Source of the DNA: JAWCNN01 sp038848005
Lineage (GTDB): Archaea; Thermoproteota; Bathyarchaeia; Bathyarchaeales; Bathycorpusculaceae
Direction of reading: 5' to 3'
Assembly: GCA_038848005.1 (NCBI GenBank)
Contig: JAWCNZ010000002.1
Location: 1-64,000 of the forward strand
DNA length: 64,000 nt
This document shows, in pieces, positions 9,115-18,213 of this stretch. A program made the translations under genes and the position numbers. Below the pieces are notes generated by a model that saw nothing but the letters and a program-made list of their open reading frames with translations, was not told where the DNA came from and did not search any database. The first letter of the stretch is position 1; every line of letters starts with the position of its first letter.

Positions 9115-9519
9115 ATGTGGTTCAGCTTGAAGAAGACTGAAAAATTTTCCTTCATAAGAACATGCAAAAACCTACAAGAAGTTTTAATGAACCACGAATT
9201 AGCGTCGCTTGGAGACGCATATATAAACTTTGTTTATTCACTAGCCCTATCAAGCAGAAAGGGCAAACCGGCTGGAGTGAAAGTTAAAGGGAAAGCGCTT
9301 GCTGAAGCCCTTAGAAAAGCTGGGTTGAGAGAGTATTTGCCATCAAGAATGAGTAGCCACATGCTAGCGGATGCATCAGAAGCCCTAATGGTTTACGCTT
9401 GGCTCTGCAATTACATCACATTGGAAGAAAGCATTAAAACTTTGGAAAAAAATGAAGACCTTGTTGAAGCTTTAACACAGTTGTTAATAACAATAAAAAA
9501 CAGAATTATGCTTTCTTGA
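9115..9519 (+). CDS. Small ribonuclease III-family protein (Mini-III-like)
   Basis: 134 residues with two halves of an RNase III active-site signature: LASLGDAYINFVYSLAL near residue 30-45 and HMLADASEALMVYAWL near residue 85. The Asp of LGDA and the Asp/Glu pair of ADASEA match metal ligands of class III endonucleases. It has no double-stranded RNA-binding domain, as in bacterial Mini-III. The segment GKPAGVKVKGKALAEALRKAG between the motifs is typical of the archaeal subfamily. It is divergent from the DUF99 gene and overlaps the 3' end of rpoL by 14 bp. Substrate unknown; rRNA or tRNA processing is inference. Confidence 0.78.
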   Translation: MWFSLKKTEKFSFIRTCKNLQEVLMNHELASLGDAYINFVYSLALSSRKGKPAGVKVKGKALAEALRKAGLREYLPSRMSSHMLADASEALMVYAWLCNYITLEESIKTLEKNEDLVEALTQLLITIKNRIMLS

Positions 9520-9790
9520 GGGCTTTTTCAAGTTCCTTTCTGAGACTCTCATTTATTTCACGAGATTTCTTAATAGCTCTTAGCAAGGCTTCTTGTGGTC
9601 TCGACTTGCCCTTAGTGCGGACATAAATCAGAGAGATTGAGCCCAAAGGGTGCGGTATGTCGTAGCCAGCCAAATCCACACGTTCATCCTCTAAAAGCCT
9701 TTTTTGCAGCAAATTACAAAGCGTATGTCCAATTCCTTCCACTTCCAGTTTAAGCTCATTTGAAGTTTCCTTTAATGTCCTAACCCTCAC
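9506..9790 (-). CDS. rpoL: DNA-directed RNA polymerase subunit L (Rpb11 homologue)
   Basis: 94 residues, typical of RpoL. The central segment GHTLCNLLQKRLLEDERVDLAGYDIPHPL is the hallmark of the Rpb11/AC19 alpha-like fold, followed by IYVRTKG and a long C-terminal helix. It dimerises with RpoD to form the assembly platform of RNA polymerase. It lies immediately downstream of csl4, an arrangement common in archaea. Confidence 0.96.
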   Translation of the reverse strand: MRVRTLKETSNELKLEVEGIGHTLCNLLQKRLLEDERVDLAGYDIPHPLGSISLIYVRTKGKSRPQEALLRAIKKSREINESLRKELEKALKKA

Positions 9791-9814
9791 CTATTTCACC
9801 CTCCCTTTTTCACA

Positions 9815-10384
9815 TCACAACATTTCCTTTCCATAATCTAGGCTAATCCTACGCTTTTCAATTTTTCCACACCTAAAGCAACACAAGGCATTTCTTTTCA
9901 GCTCCAATGTGTAGCCACACTGCGAACAAAAAGCATAAACAACACCTAAACCCTTATCCGCCGTGGACAAATGAAAAACCCTGTTCTTTTCACTTATCAC
10001 CTTAGCCTTAAGGATGTCTCCAGGCTTGCAAACATCAAACATTGACTCAACAAATTTTTGCTGCACACTCGAAATGTGAAGGACACCCGAGAAAAACCCG
10101 GAAAGATTTTTATTGCCAACTTTAAATATGCGTACAACAGCATTTTCGCTTTGAACATTTAAAACTTGTCCAAGCACTACGCTGCCAACTTTTGGAACGC
10201 TTGCTCCGTGAACTAATGGATAAACTGAAACACGTTTATTTAAAAAGTCAAGTAAGGCGCGACCAACAACTTTAGAATAGATAACTCCCTCTTTGACGTA
10301 TGTTCCAGCGTCTGGAACAAACTCTTCAATTACGCCTAAACGTTCGCCGGGTAGCACGAATTTGCCGCTTTCCCTTTCAGCCAA
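9815..10384 (-). CDS. csl4: Exosome RNA-binding cap subunit Csl4
   Basis: 189 residues. The N-terminal domain (LPGERLGVIEEFVPDAGTYV) is followed by an S1-type domain starting at VGSVVLGQVLNV, and a C-terminal zinc ribbon (FCSQCGYTLELKRNALCCFRCG) near residues 150-170. Csl4 caps the Rrp41-Rrp42 ring and helps recruit RNA and DnaG. It forms part of the minus-strand csl4-rpoL unit with the METTL5-like and Dph2 genes upstream. Confidence 0.95.
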   Translation of the reverse strand: MAERESGKFVLPGERLGVIEEFVPDAGTYVKEGVIYSKVVGRALLDFLNKRVSVYPLVHGASVPKVGSVVLGQVLNVQSENAVVRIFKVGNKNLSGFFSGVLHISSVQQKFVESMFDVCKPGDILKAKVISEKNRVFHLSTADKGLGVVYAFCSQCGYTLELKRNALCCFRCGKIEKRRISLDYGKEML

Positions 10385-10449
10385 ACCAATATGCCCTCTC
10401 TATGATTTTGCATTATTCAGCAAGCCCTTTCAAACATTTCCGCCACATC

Positions 10450-11139
10450 TTATTTATCCCTTTCTATAACGTACAAATCAACAACAAACTCATGTTTCAT
10501 TTTTGTGTGAAAGCGGAACATGTGCGGGATAGTCATCACCATGGCGTAAACAGCCCTAATTTTTCCACTATGCCCTTCTACAAACCTTTTTAAAAATGGG
10601 GATGGAGTAACGGGCATAACACTGTTTTTCCTCGCCTTCAACTTTTTAATAAACGCTTTACCTTTATGGGGGCTTTTATGAAGCGAATAAACGCTATTGC
10701 CTACCTCCAAAGCTTTTTCAATAAATTTTCTGTCAGCCCCACGCCTTTGCACACCAAACGGCGGATTCTGCAAAACAGTGTCAAATCGCCCGTGAACAGC
10801 GTCTAAGTCAGCGGCAATCCACTGCGTCTTCTCTTTCAAGTTTGCCTTTAAAGAATTTTCAAAAGCCGTTTTTACAGCTTTTTTGTCTATGTCAACGCCT
10901 ACAACCTGTTTTGCGCCTAGGAAAGCTGCTCCAAGGGCAAGCCTTCCAGTGCCGCATCCCAGATCCAAAACCGTTTTGTCGATGATGTCATCGTAGGTGT
11001 AAGCTGCCAAATAAAGCATTGTCGCTGCAACATCAGCGGGAATTGTGTACTGTTCAAGGTTTGGTTTAGGTGTTAAGTGCGGTGTACTCTGTGACAGAAA
11101 CATTTCCAATTCTAGTTTTCGAACCAACCTTTTCTGCAT
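10450..11139 (-). CDS. METTL5-like N6-adenine RNA methyltransferase
   Basis: A SAM-dependent methyltransferase of about 229 residues. Motif I is VLDLGCGTGRLALGAA, the acidic loop is VVGVDID, and the catalytic NPPF motif is present in VLQNPPFGVQRRGADR. The opening MQKRLVRKLELEMFLSQ...KPNLEQYTIPADVAA is characteristic of the archaeal METTL5 relatives, predicted to methylate adenine in small-subunit rRNA. ATG 11139 gives the usual family N-terminus; it overlaps the upstream Dph2 gene by 28 bp, suggesting coupling. Confidence 0.87.
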   Translation of the reverse strand: MQKRLVRKLELEMFLSQSTPHLTPKPNLEQYTIPADVAATMLYLAAYTYDDIIDKTVLDLGCGTGRLALGAAFLGAKQVVGVDIDKKAVKTAFENSLKANLKEKTQWIAADLDAVHGRFDTVLQNPPFGVQRRGADRKFIEKALEVGNSVYSLHKSPHKGKAFIKKLKARKNSVMPVTPSPFLKRFVEGHSGKIRAVYAMVMTIPHMFRFHTKMKHEFVVDLYVIERDK

Positions 11140-12113
11140 AAATCTTCCCAAGACAATTCGCCAACAACCACCAAAGCCTCATTAACCGTTAGTACGGGCT
11201 TTTTAAATTTTGAGGGTTCATCCAAAGAAATTCTTTGACAGGCAGTGTTCACAAACGCTTCCACCGTGGGAAACTCCATAAGCACTTCTGGAGTAACCTC
11301 CTTTACAGCTAAAAGACAAACCTTTCTACCTCTATCCTCAAGTTTCCGCTTAATCTTCAACGCCTCTTCCAGCTTCCGCTGTCCATGCTTCAAACCAACC
11401 AAAACAGCGAATTTTTTGGCTTTTTCCGCTTCCTGTATTATTGCCCAATGTTGCTTGAGGATTTTGTCGGCTTCTTCATTAACAGAGCACACCGTTCCTT
11501 CATAGGGGTCAGCCACTATCGTTGGCTTCGCCGTTGAAAGCGCAACGCCCACAGCGTGGAACCGTCCGCCTCCGATGAACAGGAAAGCATCAACTTCTTT
11601 GGCTATTGATTTGGCATTGCTGTAATCACAGCCGATAACTTGTCCAGCATAGCTTAATCGTCCAGCATCGCCTATCATAACTGTTTTTCCAGCGCGGAGC
11701 AGAATTTCCCTAGCAACATCAAGCGTCTGCACATGCTGGACTGTTGTGGTTAAACCTATTTTACGCCATTTTTCCAGCGCTGGCAAGGCTTTTTCGACAA
11801 CGCCGTCCACGTTTATGGTTGCCCTTGCTTCAACATAAACTGTTGGAATCCGCTCATACTTCAACATTTTAGAATGCCCATAATGGATTATTAAGTCAGC
11901 GCCCACGGTTTCGGCTTCCACCGACGCCAAGTCACATGCGCCATAACATGGGTCTGCAGAAATTATGGGTAAAGCACCGAGTTTTTCGATTGTTTTAGCT
12001 AAATATGGCGCATAAAGTTTCAAACCCTCTGGCAGCTGGATTAAGATACGTTTAGCATCTAGTTTAAGTATTTCTTGTTTGACTCTTTCCTCTTCAAAGT
12101 CAAACTGCTTCAT
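11112..12113 (-). CDS. dph2: Diphthamide biosynthesis enzyme Dph2
   Basis: 333 residues. Dph2 is a radical-SAM-like iron-sulfur enzyme that transfers the 3-amino-3-carboxypropyl group from SAM to the target histidine of elongation factor 2. The conserved cysteines lie in ISADPCYGACDLA, in GTVCSVNEEAD and in VNTACQRISLDEP, one per domain of the three-domain fold. The N-terminal IQLPEGLKLYAPYLA motif is intact. It leads a minus-strand unit with the METTL5-like gene. Confidence 0.94.
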   Translation of the reverse strand: MKQFDFEEERVKQEILKLDAKRILIQLPEGLKLYAPYLAKTIEKLGALPIISADPCYGACDLASVEAETVGADLIIHYGHSKMLKYERIPTVYVEARATINVDGVVEKALPALEKWRKIGLTTTVQHVQTLDVAREILLRAGKTVMIGDAGRLSYAGQVIGCDYSNAKSIAKEVDAFLFIGGGRFHAVGVALSTAKPTIVADPYEGTVCSVNEEADKILKQHWAIIQEAEKAKKFAVLVGLKHGQRKLEEALKIKRKLEDRGRKVCLLAVKEVTPEVLMEFPTVEAFVNTACQRISLDEPSKFKKPVLTVNEALVVVGELSWEDLCRKGWFEN

Positions 12114-12158
12114 TAATGCCCGCTCAAAATGAAAGTAAAAGGGAAAAGACGGGGCTAT

Positions 12159-14624
12159 TTATTCTTCCCACTTAGGCGTCCATTCCCAATCTTCTCTTCG
12201 CTTTTTGTTTAAACGCAAAAGCCCCTCTCTCTGCTCTGCAAGTTTTTCAAGAATTATTTTTTGCTCTATGCTTGCAACAAGCTTTCGAGTTGCAACCACA
12301 GCGTCGTTGTTTACGGATATGCTGTCAATTCCACACCTCACGAGGAACTCTGCAAAGTCGGGTAGGTTTGAAGGGCCTTCTCCGCAGATTGATACTGTGG
12401 CGCCGTTTTCGTGTGCTACTTTGATTAGATGGGCAATTATTCTTTTTACTGCTGGGTCTCTTTCGTCGAAGTATCCCATTTGTCCTAGGCGTTCAGAGTC
12501 CCTATCAATCATTAATATGCCCTGTGTCATGTCGTTTGAGCCTATGGAAAAGCCGTCGCAGAGCTTTGAAAACTCGTCGGCAAGTATGGCGATTGAAGGC
12601 GTTTCAGCCATAAACCACACTTTAAAGTCCTTTGACCTTTCCAAGCCTTCTTCACGCATAATCTCCAAAACTTTTTTGGTTTCCCACACCGTGCGCACAA
12701 CTGGAAGCATAACCCAAACGTTTTTGAGACCCCATTCCTCACGGCACTTCACTATTGCTTTACATTCAAGTCTGAACGCTTTTTCATACCAGTGGCTTAT
12801 GTATCGGCTGCATCCTCTCCACCCAAGCATGGGATTAGCCTCAACAATCTCATATTTTTCGCCGCCTTTCAGCTCTCGGTACTCATTTGTTTTGAAATCG
12901 CTGAAACGCACGACAACGGGACGTGGCTGTATAGCCCTTGCAACAGTTGCAATTCCTTCCGCCAGTTTATCCACGAACTTCTGCGATTGCCCAGTTTCAA
13001 TGAGATATAACGGATGTTCGCCTATGTAGCTAGCTAAGATGAATTCTATGCGCATTAGCCCTATACCGTCAAAGGGCAAGTCCTTGTACTCCTCGATTTT
13101 CTCCGGAACGCCCAAGTTCATGTAAATTTTTGTAGCGGTTACAGGCGCATACTCGGAAACCCCTCCAGCAACAACATGCACAGTGGATGGAACGCCAACC
13201 GCTGCTGGCTGGGGCTGCTCCATCAACGAGGGAAGCATCCCCTCGTAAACAACGCCGCTTTTGGCATCAACGGTATATTCTTTGCCGGTAACCATCACTT
13301 TTGAGGCTACTTCTGTTCCGACAACGCATGGAATGCCAAGTTCACGGCTTACAATGGCTGCATGACACGTTACGCCGCCTTTGTCGGTGACTATGGCGCT
13401 TGCAAGCTTCATAAACGGCACATAATCGGGGTTCGTCATGTCTGTAACGAGAATGTCGCCTTTCTGCATAACCTTTGCAGCTTCTTGCGGGTTCATTACA
13501 ACTTTTGCCTTGCCAAAACCTAAACCCCTTTTGCCAGCGGCTATTCCCTTCACAACAACCTTTAACGCTTCAGTGGGCTTAGCGGCTTCAGCTTCCATTT
13601 TCGGCGCTTCCGCCATTTTCATGCTCCAAACAGTTTCAGGTCTCGCCTGCACTATGAAAATGTTGTTTGGGAAAGGCAAGTCGCTGTCAATAGCCCATTC
13701 TATATCCTGCGCTTTTCCATAATGCTGCTCAATGCGTTTGGCTAACTCCGCCAACTTGAGAATTTCCTCGTCGGTTATGCACGGCTGCTCTTGTTTTTCA
13801 GCTGGCACTTCCACATGCACTGTTTTGCCAGTGTTTGGGTCACGGATATACTGCACTTTTTTCTTGGCTATGTGCCTATCAACTATTTTCATGAAGTTTT
13901 TGTCAACAATAAAATCGTCTGGCGTTACAGCTCCAGAAACCACAGCTTCGCCTAAACCGTAATTGCCCTCAATAACTATTTGGTTTGGGTCGCCCGTAAC
14001 TGGGTTTATCGTAAACATGACGCCCGCAGCTCTGGAATTAACCATTTTTTGGACGCCAACGCTTATGAAGACTCTTTCGTGGGCAAACCCTTTTTCTGTT
14101 CGATAAAATATTGCGCGCGGCGTGAAAAGACTTGACCAACACTTAACGGTTTTCTCAAGTAATTCATTTACGCCCTTAACGTTCAAGTAGGTTTCTTGTT
14201 GTCCAGCAAAAGAAGCGTCTGGAAGGTCTTCGGCAGTGGCGCTTGACCTTACAGCCACAAAAACGTCAGCTACGCCTAACCTGCGGCAAAGCTCTTCATA
14301 AGCCGACCTTATGGCATTTTCAATTTCTTTAGGCATGGGCGTCGCTTCTATTAATTCACGGATTTTTTTGGAGGCTATCGCATACTGCGCCGGGTCGCTT
14401 GGGTTTGTCACAGTTTCCCGTATAATCTCATAAATTTTGGAGGCTATTCCAGTTTCTTCGATGAATTTTTTGTAGGAGTAGGCGGTTATGGCAAAACCAG
14501 GCGGAACGGGTATGCCCGCATTTGTCATTTCGCCCAAGTTTGCGTTTTTGCCTCCAACGGATGGAATGTCTGTTTTCCTTAAATTTTCAAACCAAATAAC
14601 CAATTCTTTTCGCATTTCACTCAA
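12159..14624 (-). CDS. ppsA: Phosphoenolpyruvate synthase
   Basis: 821 residues, normal for PEP synthase. The N-terminal ATP-grasp domain has SVGGKNANLGEM and VAVRSSATAEDLPDASFAGQQETYLN. The phosphohistidine swivel domain has GGVTCHAAIVSREL with the catalytic His at residue 421. The C-terminal TIM barrel has GLMRIEFIL, FSIGSNDMTQ and SICGEGPSN with the catalytic Cys. It converts pyruvate, ATP and water to PEP, AMP and phosphate, the gluconeogenic entry, or the reverse in some archaea. Its start overlaps the end of the L10e gene by 8 bp. Confidence 0.96.
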   Translation of the reverse strand: MSEMRKELVIWFENLRKTDIPSVGGKNANLGEMTNAGIPVPPGFAITAYSYKKFIEETGIASKIYEIIRETVTNPSDPAQYAIASKKIRELIEATPMPKEIENAIRSAYEELCRRLGVADVFVAVRSSATAEDLPDASFAGQQETYLNVKGVNELLEKTVKCWSSLFTPRAIFYRTEKGFAHERVFISVGVQKMVNSRAAGVMFTINPVTGDPNQIVIEGNYGLGEAVVSGAVTPDDFIVDKNFMKIVDRHIAKKKVQYIRDPNTGKTVHVEVPAEKQEQPCITDEEILKLAELAKRIEQHYGKAQDIEWAIDSDLPFPNNIFIVQARPETVWSMKMAEAPKMEAEAAKPTEALKVVVKGIAAGKRGLGFGKAKVVMNPQEAAKVMQKGDILVTDMTNPDYVPFMKLASAIVTDKGGVTCHAAIVSRELGIPCVVGTEVASKVMVTGKEYTVDAKSGVVYEGMLPSLMEQPQPAAVGVPSTVHVVAGGVSEYAPVTATKIYMNLGVPEKIEEYKDLPFDGIGLMRIEFILASYIGEHPLYLIETGQSQKFVDKLAEGIATVARAIQPRPVVVRFSDFKTNEYRELKGGEKYEIVEANPMLGWRGCSRYISHWYEKAFRLECKAIVKCREEWGLKNVWVMLPVVRTVWETKKVLEIMREEGLERSKDFKVWFMAETPSIAILADEFSKLCDGFSIGSNDMTQGILMIDRDSERLGQMGYFDERDPAVKRIIAHLIKVAHENGATVSICGEGPSNLPDFAEFLVRCGIDSISVNNDAVVATRKLVASIEQKIILEKLAEQREGLLRLNKKRREDWEWTPKWEE

Positions 14625-15135
14625 CTGTTTTCACCTCTTCAACAGGAAGTTTTTCAATTACTATTCTACATGGAATTGGAAGCTTAGCGCTTCCACGTTT
14701 TAAAGCTTCCTTTGCAACTTCAACACCGTCGGCGTTCACGTTTACTGTGGCGATTGTTTGGTTAGGTTCTATGCGTGCCGCTGTTCCAATTGGTTTTCCA
14801 AAAGACCTTCGCATACCATCTTGAAGGCGGTCTGCATGTGCGCCAAAAATCATTTTGTTCTCTCTGAGGATGATATGCGGATAGGGATGAATATGCAGGC
14901 GATAATTGTTTGCAAGCTTTCCCATTAAAACACGGTTAATCGCTACACGCGCCGCTTCCAGAGCGTTGTGGCGAATTTGAGCTTTTTCTAAGGCTATAAG
15001 TTTAGCTTCATATTCAAATTTCGCTTTGGTATCACCCATAGTGAATTTTGTTATTTTCGGCTGTGGAAAACCCTTAACGAATTCCCTTCTGGTGTAAGGT
15101 TGTCCCTTAACAGCTCTGTAATTGCGTGCACGCAC
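14617..15135 (-). CDS. rpl10e: Large-subunit ribosomal protein L10e (uL16)
   Basis: I choose GTG 15135 rather than ATG 15192: it lies 6-7 nt after GGAGGG (15142-15147) and gives the canonical family N-terminus RARNYRAVKGQPYTRREF. Later family blocks are GFPQPKITKFTMGD, IRHNALEAARVAINRVL, LRENKMIFGAHADRLQDGMRRSFGKP and GTAARI. The protein is 172 residues and binds 23S rRNA near the tRNA CCA end. The TATA-like TTTAAATA at about 15170-15177 is well placed for a short leader. Confidence 0.95.
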   Translation of the reverse strand: MRARNYRAVKGQPYTRREFVKGFPQPKITKFTMGDTKAKFEYEAKLIALEKAQIRHNALEAARVAINRVLMGKLANNYRLHIHPYPHIILRENKMIFGAHADRLQDGMRRSFGKPIGTAARIEPNQTIATVNVNADGVEVAKEALKRGSAKLPIPCRIVIEKLPVEEVKTVE

Positions 15136-15168
15136 TTCAAACCCTCCTTTTTGCATACCATAACTGTC

Positions 15169-15180
15169 ATATTTAAACGC
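15169..15180 (-). promoter_or_regulatory. TATA-type promoter of rpl10e
   Basis: On the minus strand the sequence reads GCGTTTAAATATG, an archaeal TATA box about 35 nt before the GTG start of rpl10e. Its position supports the shorter start, because it lies within the coding part of the longer alternative frame. Confidence 0.5.
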
Positions 15181-15239
15181 TTTGTTAACCAAATGTCCTC
15201 ATTTTTGAAAATTTGCGCCGACGACACTTAAACCAAATT

Positions 15240-15761
15240 TCACGGCTGCAACCGTTTATTTTTGAACCATGTTTTGGAGAGTTCATCATAGTTTGGAAAA
15301 ACTTGCTTCAAAATTGGCACATACATTTGCACTTCCTCATCCGTAAGATATTGAAATTGAAATTCACCCATGTAGGGAGACGGTTCACCCTCCCGTGTCA
15401 AGAATTCTATATGCATGAATGGGTCTCCACGTTTGATGGTGATGGGGCAACGGTCATTGCTTAGGTTTACAAGCTCCAAGGCTAATCTTCCAACAAAACC
15501 GCTGTGAACCTTAGCGGCATTCAAAAAAGACAAACCCATACGCCCATAACGGCTTTTGGCTGTCAAATGCGCAACATAACTCGGCGGAGTAAAAACAATT
15601 TCATATGTTATTAGGTTTTTATGTTCCAAATAATGAAGCGTCGTTTCCTCCTTAACCGTCAAAATGTAACCATCTCCATCCAGCAAATTATAATCGTAAG
15701 GATATATACACTTGTACTTTTCAATAAGCTCCTTCAGTTTATCCTTACCCAACACGCACAT
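15240..15761 (-). CDS. dCTP deaminase/dUTPase family protein
   Basis: 173 residues of trimeric dUTPase fold. The segment LTAKSRYGRMGLSFLNAAKVHSGFVGRLALELVNLS matches the (A/R)S-S-GR-GL motif followed by the G-(F/W)-G-LTLE strand of dCTP deaminases; the Glu of LALELVN corresponds to the catalytic Glu of the deaminase. It probably acts in dUMP supply by deaminating dCTP or hydrolysing dUTP. The motif set is somewhat diverged (AKSRYGR in place of ARSSLGR), so the exact activity is uncertain. Confidence 0.75.
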   Translation of the reverse strand: MCVLGKDKLKELIEKYKCIYPYDYNLLDGDGYILTVKEETTLHYLEHKNLITYEIVFTPPSYVAHLTAKSRYGRMGLSFLNAAKVHSGFVGRLALELVNLSNDRCPITIKRGDPFMHIEFLTREGEPSPYMGEFQFQYLTDEEVQMYVPILKQVFPNYDELSKTWFKNKRLQP

Positions 15762-15842
15762 TTGCCATGCCCTCCACGTTTTCTAGCAATAATGGAAAAG
15801 AAAGACTTCATGTTATATAGTTTTTCAACACGTTTGTGCATG

Positions 15843-16457
15843 TCAATTGCTACAAGCTTCAATAAGCATTATTGTTTCGAAAAATGGCAAAGCACGCTTT
15901 GCAATAACGCTTGCCTTTAAACCTTTCTCCTTAAATTTCTTCAGAGTTTCATCAATTCCAGACAATGTTGACTGCATCAAAAGGATGCGCCCATTCCGCT
16001 TTAGATGTTTCGGTGCTTCGCATATGAAACGGTCAATAACTTTTCTGCCTGTGGCTCCGCCAGCCCATGCACGCTCAAGCCAACAATTGCCTTCATGTTC
16101 CACGGGTAAATAGGGAGCGTTAAAAAGGATTAAATCGAAGTTTACTGTTGGTTTTAGCGGCGAGAAAAGGTCACCTTGCACAAAAAACATTTTGTCGGCA
16201 ACATGGTTTAATTTGGCGTTTTCCTTTGCACATCGAACAGCGTAGGGGCTTATGTCAACCGCAACAACTTTAGACGCTTTTTCAGCGGCGATAATGCCCA
16301 ATATTCCACAGCCAGCACCCATGTCAATAACAAAATCGCCCGCTTTAACCTGCAAGTTCTCGGCGAAAAGAAATGAATCCTCAGCTGGTTCGTAAACATT
16401 TTTTAAAACATGAAATACGTAATCTGCAAAAAACACTTTTTTAATCGGCGAGGGCAT
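15843..16457 (-). CDS. HemK2/Mtq2-like protein methyltransferase
   Basis: Starting at ATG 16457 gives 204 residues beginning MPSPIKKVFF, then VYEPAEDSFLFAENL, the hallmark of archaeal HemK2-type enzymes. Motif I is VIDMGAGCGILGIIAA. The catalytic tetrapeptide is NAPYLP in place of the usual NPPYLP; the substitution is worth noting, although N-x-P-Y is retained. Homologues methylate glutamine of the GGQ motif in aRF1, usually with Trm112. It overlaps the end of ksgA by 17 bp, and the pair is common in archaea. Confidence 0.87.
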   Translation of the reverse strand: MPSPIKKVFFADYVFHVLKNVYEPAEDSFLFAENLQVKAGDFVIDMGAGCGILGIIAAEKASKVVAVDISPYAVRCAKENAKLNHVADKMFFVQGDLFSPLKPTVNFDLILFNAPYLPVEHEGNCWLERAWAGGATGRKVIDRFICEAPKHLKRNGRILLMQSTLSGIDETLKKFKEKGLKASVIAKRALPFFETIMLIEACSN

Positions 16458-17253
16458 TAGCCAACACTCCGAAATCCTCTGGAGGCAATTCTCTGACACG
16501 CTTATTGTAAAAGGGTAAATTCTCAATTTTTTTAACAGCCTCTTTAACTTTTATGAGCGGCAAAACGGCGCTTTTCACCTTCCTGTTGCGACTTGTAAAA
16601 AGCGCTTGTGTTAAACGCCTAAAAAAGGCTTCATTTTTCAATGTGAAGGGCGGCGGCTTTTTGGGTTTTAACCTTACAATAACAGAATCAACCTTTGGTT
16701 GTGGATAGAACATCCACCGTGGCACATCATCCAAAATTTCAACTTCCAAACAATAATATGCAACAACCGTTAGCCAACTATAATCTTCGCTTCCAACAGA
16801 AGCCAAAAGGCGACGGGCAAACTCTTTCTGGAAAACTAAAACTGCACATTCAAACTGTTTGTTACACAACCACAAAAGCAAAGGCGAAGAAATGTTGTAG
16901 GGCGGAACTGAAACAACCTTGTTAAACTGTGGAAGTTCCGCTTTAAGTATGTCGCCACAGACAACTTTCACGTTGGGAAAATCTCTAACCTGCACTTTTA
17001 AAACGTTAACAAGCCGCGCATCGGATTCCACGGCTAAAACGCTTTTACATTTGCCAGCCAAAAAACACGTTAAAAAGCCGAGTCCAGCGCCGATGTCCAA
17101 CACTACATCCGCTGAGTTAAGCGAACCGTAAGCGGCTAAAAGCTGAAAAATTGAAGAATTAACCAAGAAGTGTTGCCCTAAACTTTTCTTCGGAAAAATT
17201 CGATGCTTTCGAAGAAGAAACTTCGTTGCCTCTAATAGGCTTATCGCATCCAC
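16441..17253 (-). CDS. ksgA: 16S rRNA dimethyladenosine transferase (KsgA/Dim1)
   Basis: 270 residues. Motifs: FPKKSLGQHFLVNSSI, VVLDIGAGLGFLTCFLA (SAM binding), VLAVESDARLV, the catalytic-site VVSVPPYNISSPLLLWL (NLPYN variant), and QPKVDSVIVRLKP. It dimethylates two adjacent adenines in the 3' hairpin of 16S rRNA. It sits in the conserved DUF655-ksgA-hemK2 order, 1 bp downstream of the DUF655 gene. Confidence 0.95.
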   Translation of the reverse strand: MDAISLLEATKFLLRKHRIFPKKSLGQHFLVNSSIFQLLAAYGSLNSADVVLDIGAGLGFLTCFLAGKCKSVLAVESDARLVNVLKVQVRDFPNVKVVCGDILKAELPQFNKVVSVPPYNISSPLLLWLCNKQFECAVLVFQKEFARRLLASVGSEDYSWLTVVAYYCLEVEILDDVPRWMFYPQPKVDSVIVRLKPKKPPPFTLKNEAFFRRLTQALFTSRNRKVKSAVLPLIKVKEAVKKIENLPFYNKRVRELPPEDFGVLANALAD

Positions 17254-17254
17254 A

Positions 17255-17821
17255 TCACTGCGCCCTCGTGAAAAGGCGATATTTGCTCTCGCCAGCCAAC
17301 TCCTCCAAAATCCTCTTCGTAATCAACTTGACAGGGTTAGGCAACTCAGTTCGCTTCTGCAAATCCTCAAAACTTTCAAAAGGCTTCCGCTCACGCTCAT
17401 TTATGACTTGCCACATATACTTTTTGCCAATTCCAGGAATAAGCTCTAAGGCGTGCATCCGCGGCGTCACGGCTCGCGCTGTATTAAAGAAGTTAATAAA
17501 CCACTCTTCACGATTCAACACTATTCTGCTAATCACCGAGGGCAGTTCCATCCTCGCCGCAGCAGTTAACTCATCATAGCCAATCCGCCCAATGATATAC
17601 GTGATTTCCTCACGGGATTCCTTCCCAACATAAACACGGTCGTAAGGTTTAAGCATAACGCCTTCTTTGACGAGAGCTTCCAGAAGCGTGAAAAACTCTT
17701 CGCCGACCAACTGCACTAGGGCGCCCGCTCGGTAACCAGCCCTACCAGACGGGCGCACCCCAGGTCTGCCATGCGGCAAGAAATCTAGCACATAAGCGTA
17801 CTCTTCGTACCGTTTCTCCAT
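17255..17821 (-). CDS. DUF655 nucleic-acid-binding protein
   Basis: 188 residues. The N-terminal YAYVLDFLPHGRPG and YRAGALVQLVGEEFFTLLEA segments define DUF655, an OB-like RNA-binding region. The C-terminal part has a helix-hairpin-helix (LELIPGIGKKYMWQVI...FESFEDLQKRT) resembling ComEA/RuvA HhH domains. In many archaea the gene sits between rpl21e-rpoF and ksgA, exactly as here, so a role in ribosome biogenesis is inferred; no activity is established to my knowledge. Confidence 0.87.
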   Translation of the reverse strand: MEKRYEEYAYVLDFLPHGRPGVRPSGRAGYRAGALVQLVGEEFFTLLEALVKEGVMLKPYDRVYVGKESREEITYIIGRIGYDELTAAARMELPSVISRIVLNREEWFINFFNTARAVTPRMHALELIPGIGKKYMWQVINERERKPFESFEDLQKRTELPNPVKLITKRILEELAGESKYRLFTRAQ

Positions 17822-17872
17822 GACATCCGCCTATATTTTGTCGTTTTCTGCTTAAAAATATTGGCAAATTTT

Positions 17873-18211
17873 CTATTTCAGTTTTCGATTCTCATTCAAA
17901 AGGTTAACTATGGCTTCAAGCTTTGAAGTTTCGATAATTTTGCGACCGCCAGCCAGAAAAACCCTTAATTCTTCAACGGTTTTTGGCATACAATTAACTA
18001 TTGAAACAGCCTCCTCTTCATCCAAGCCGAACTCTCCCACGAGTTTTTCCACCAACTGTCTAGCCGCTGAAGCATCCACTTTAGAAAATTTAGCTGCGTA
18101 ATCAAGCGTGCGCCTCTGAAATTGGTCCAGATTTTCTTCACCCATAGACTCCAATATTTCTTTAACTTCTGGAAGCGTAAGCCTTTTTTCTGTTGTATCC
18201 TTGCTGGACAT
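17873..18211 (-). CDS. rpoF: RNA polymerase subunit F (Rpb4 homologue)
   Basis: 112 residues, the size of archaeal RpoF. It opens with LTLPEVKEILESM and carries two alpha-helical HRDC-like repeats, ending in the EEAVSIVNCMPKTVEELRVFL block typical of Rpb4. It forms the stalk with RpoE, which contacts nascent RNA. It is 2 bp downstream of rpl21e, the conserved archaeal order. Confidence 0.94.
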   Translation of the reverse strand: MSSKDTTEKRLTLPEVKEILESMGEENLDQFQRRTLDYAAKFSKVDASAARQLVEKLVGEFGLDEEEAVSIVNCMPKTVEELRVFLAGGRKIIETSKLEAIVNLLNENRKLK

Positions 18212-18213
18212 TC

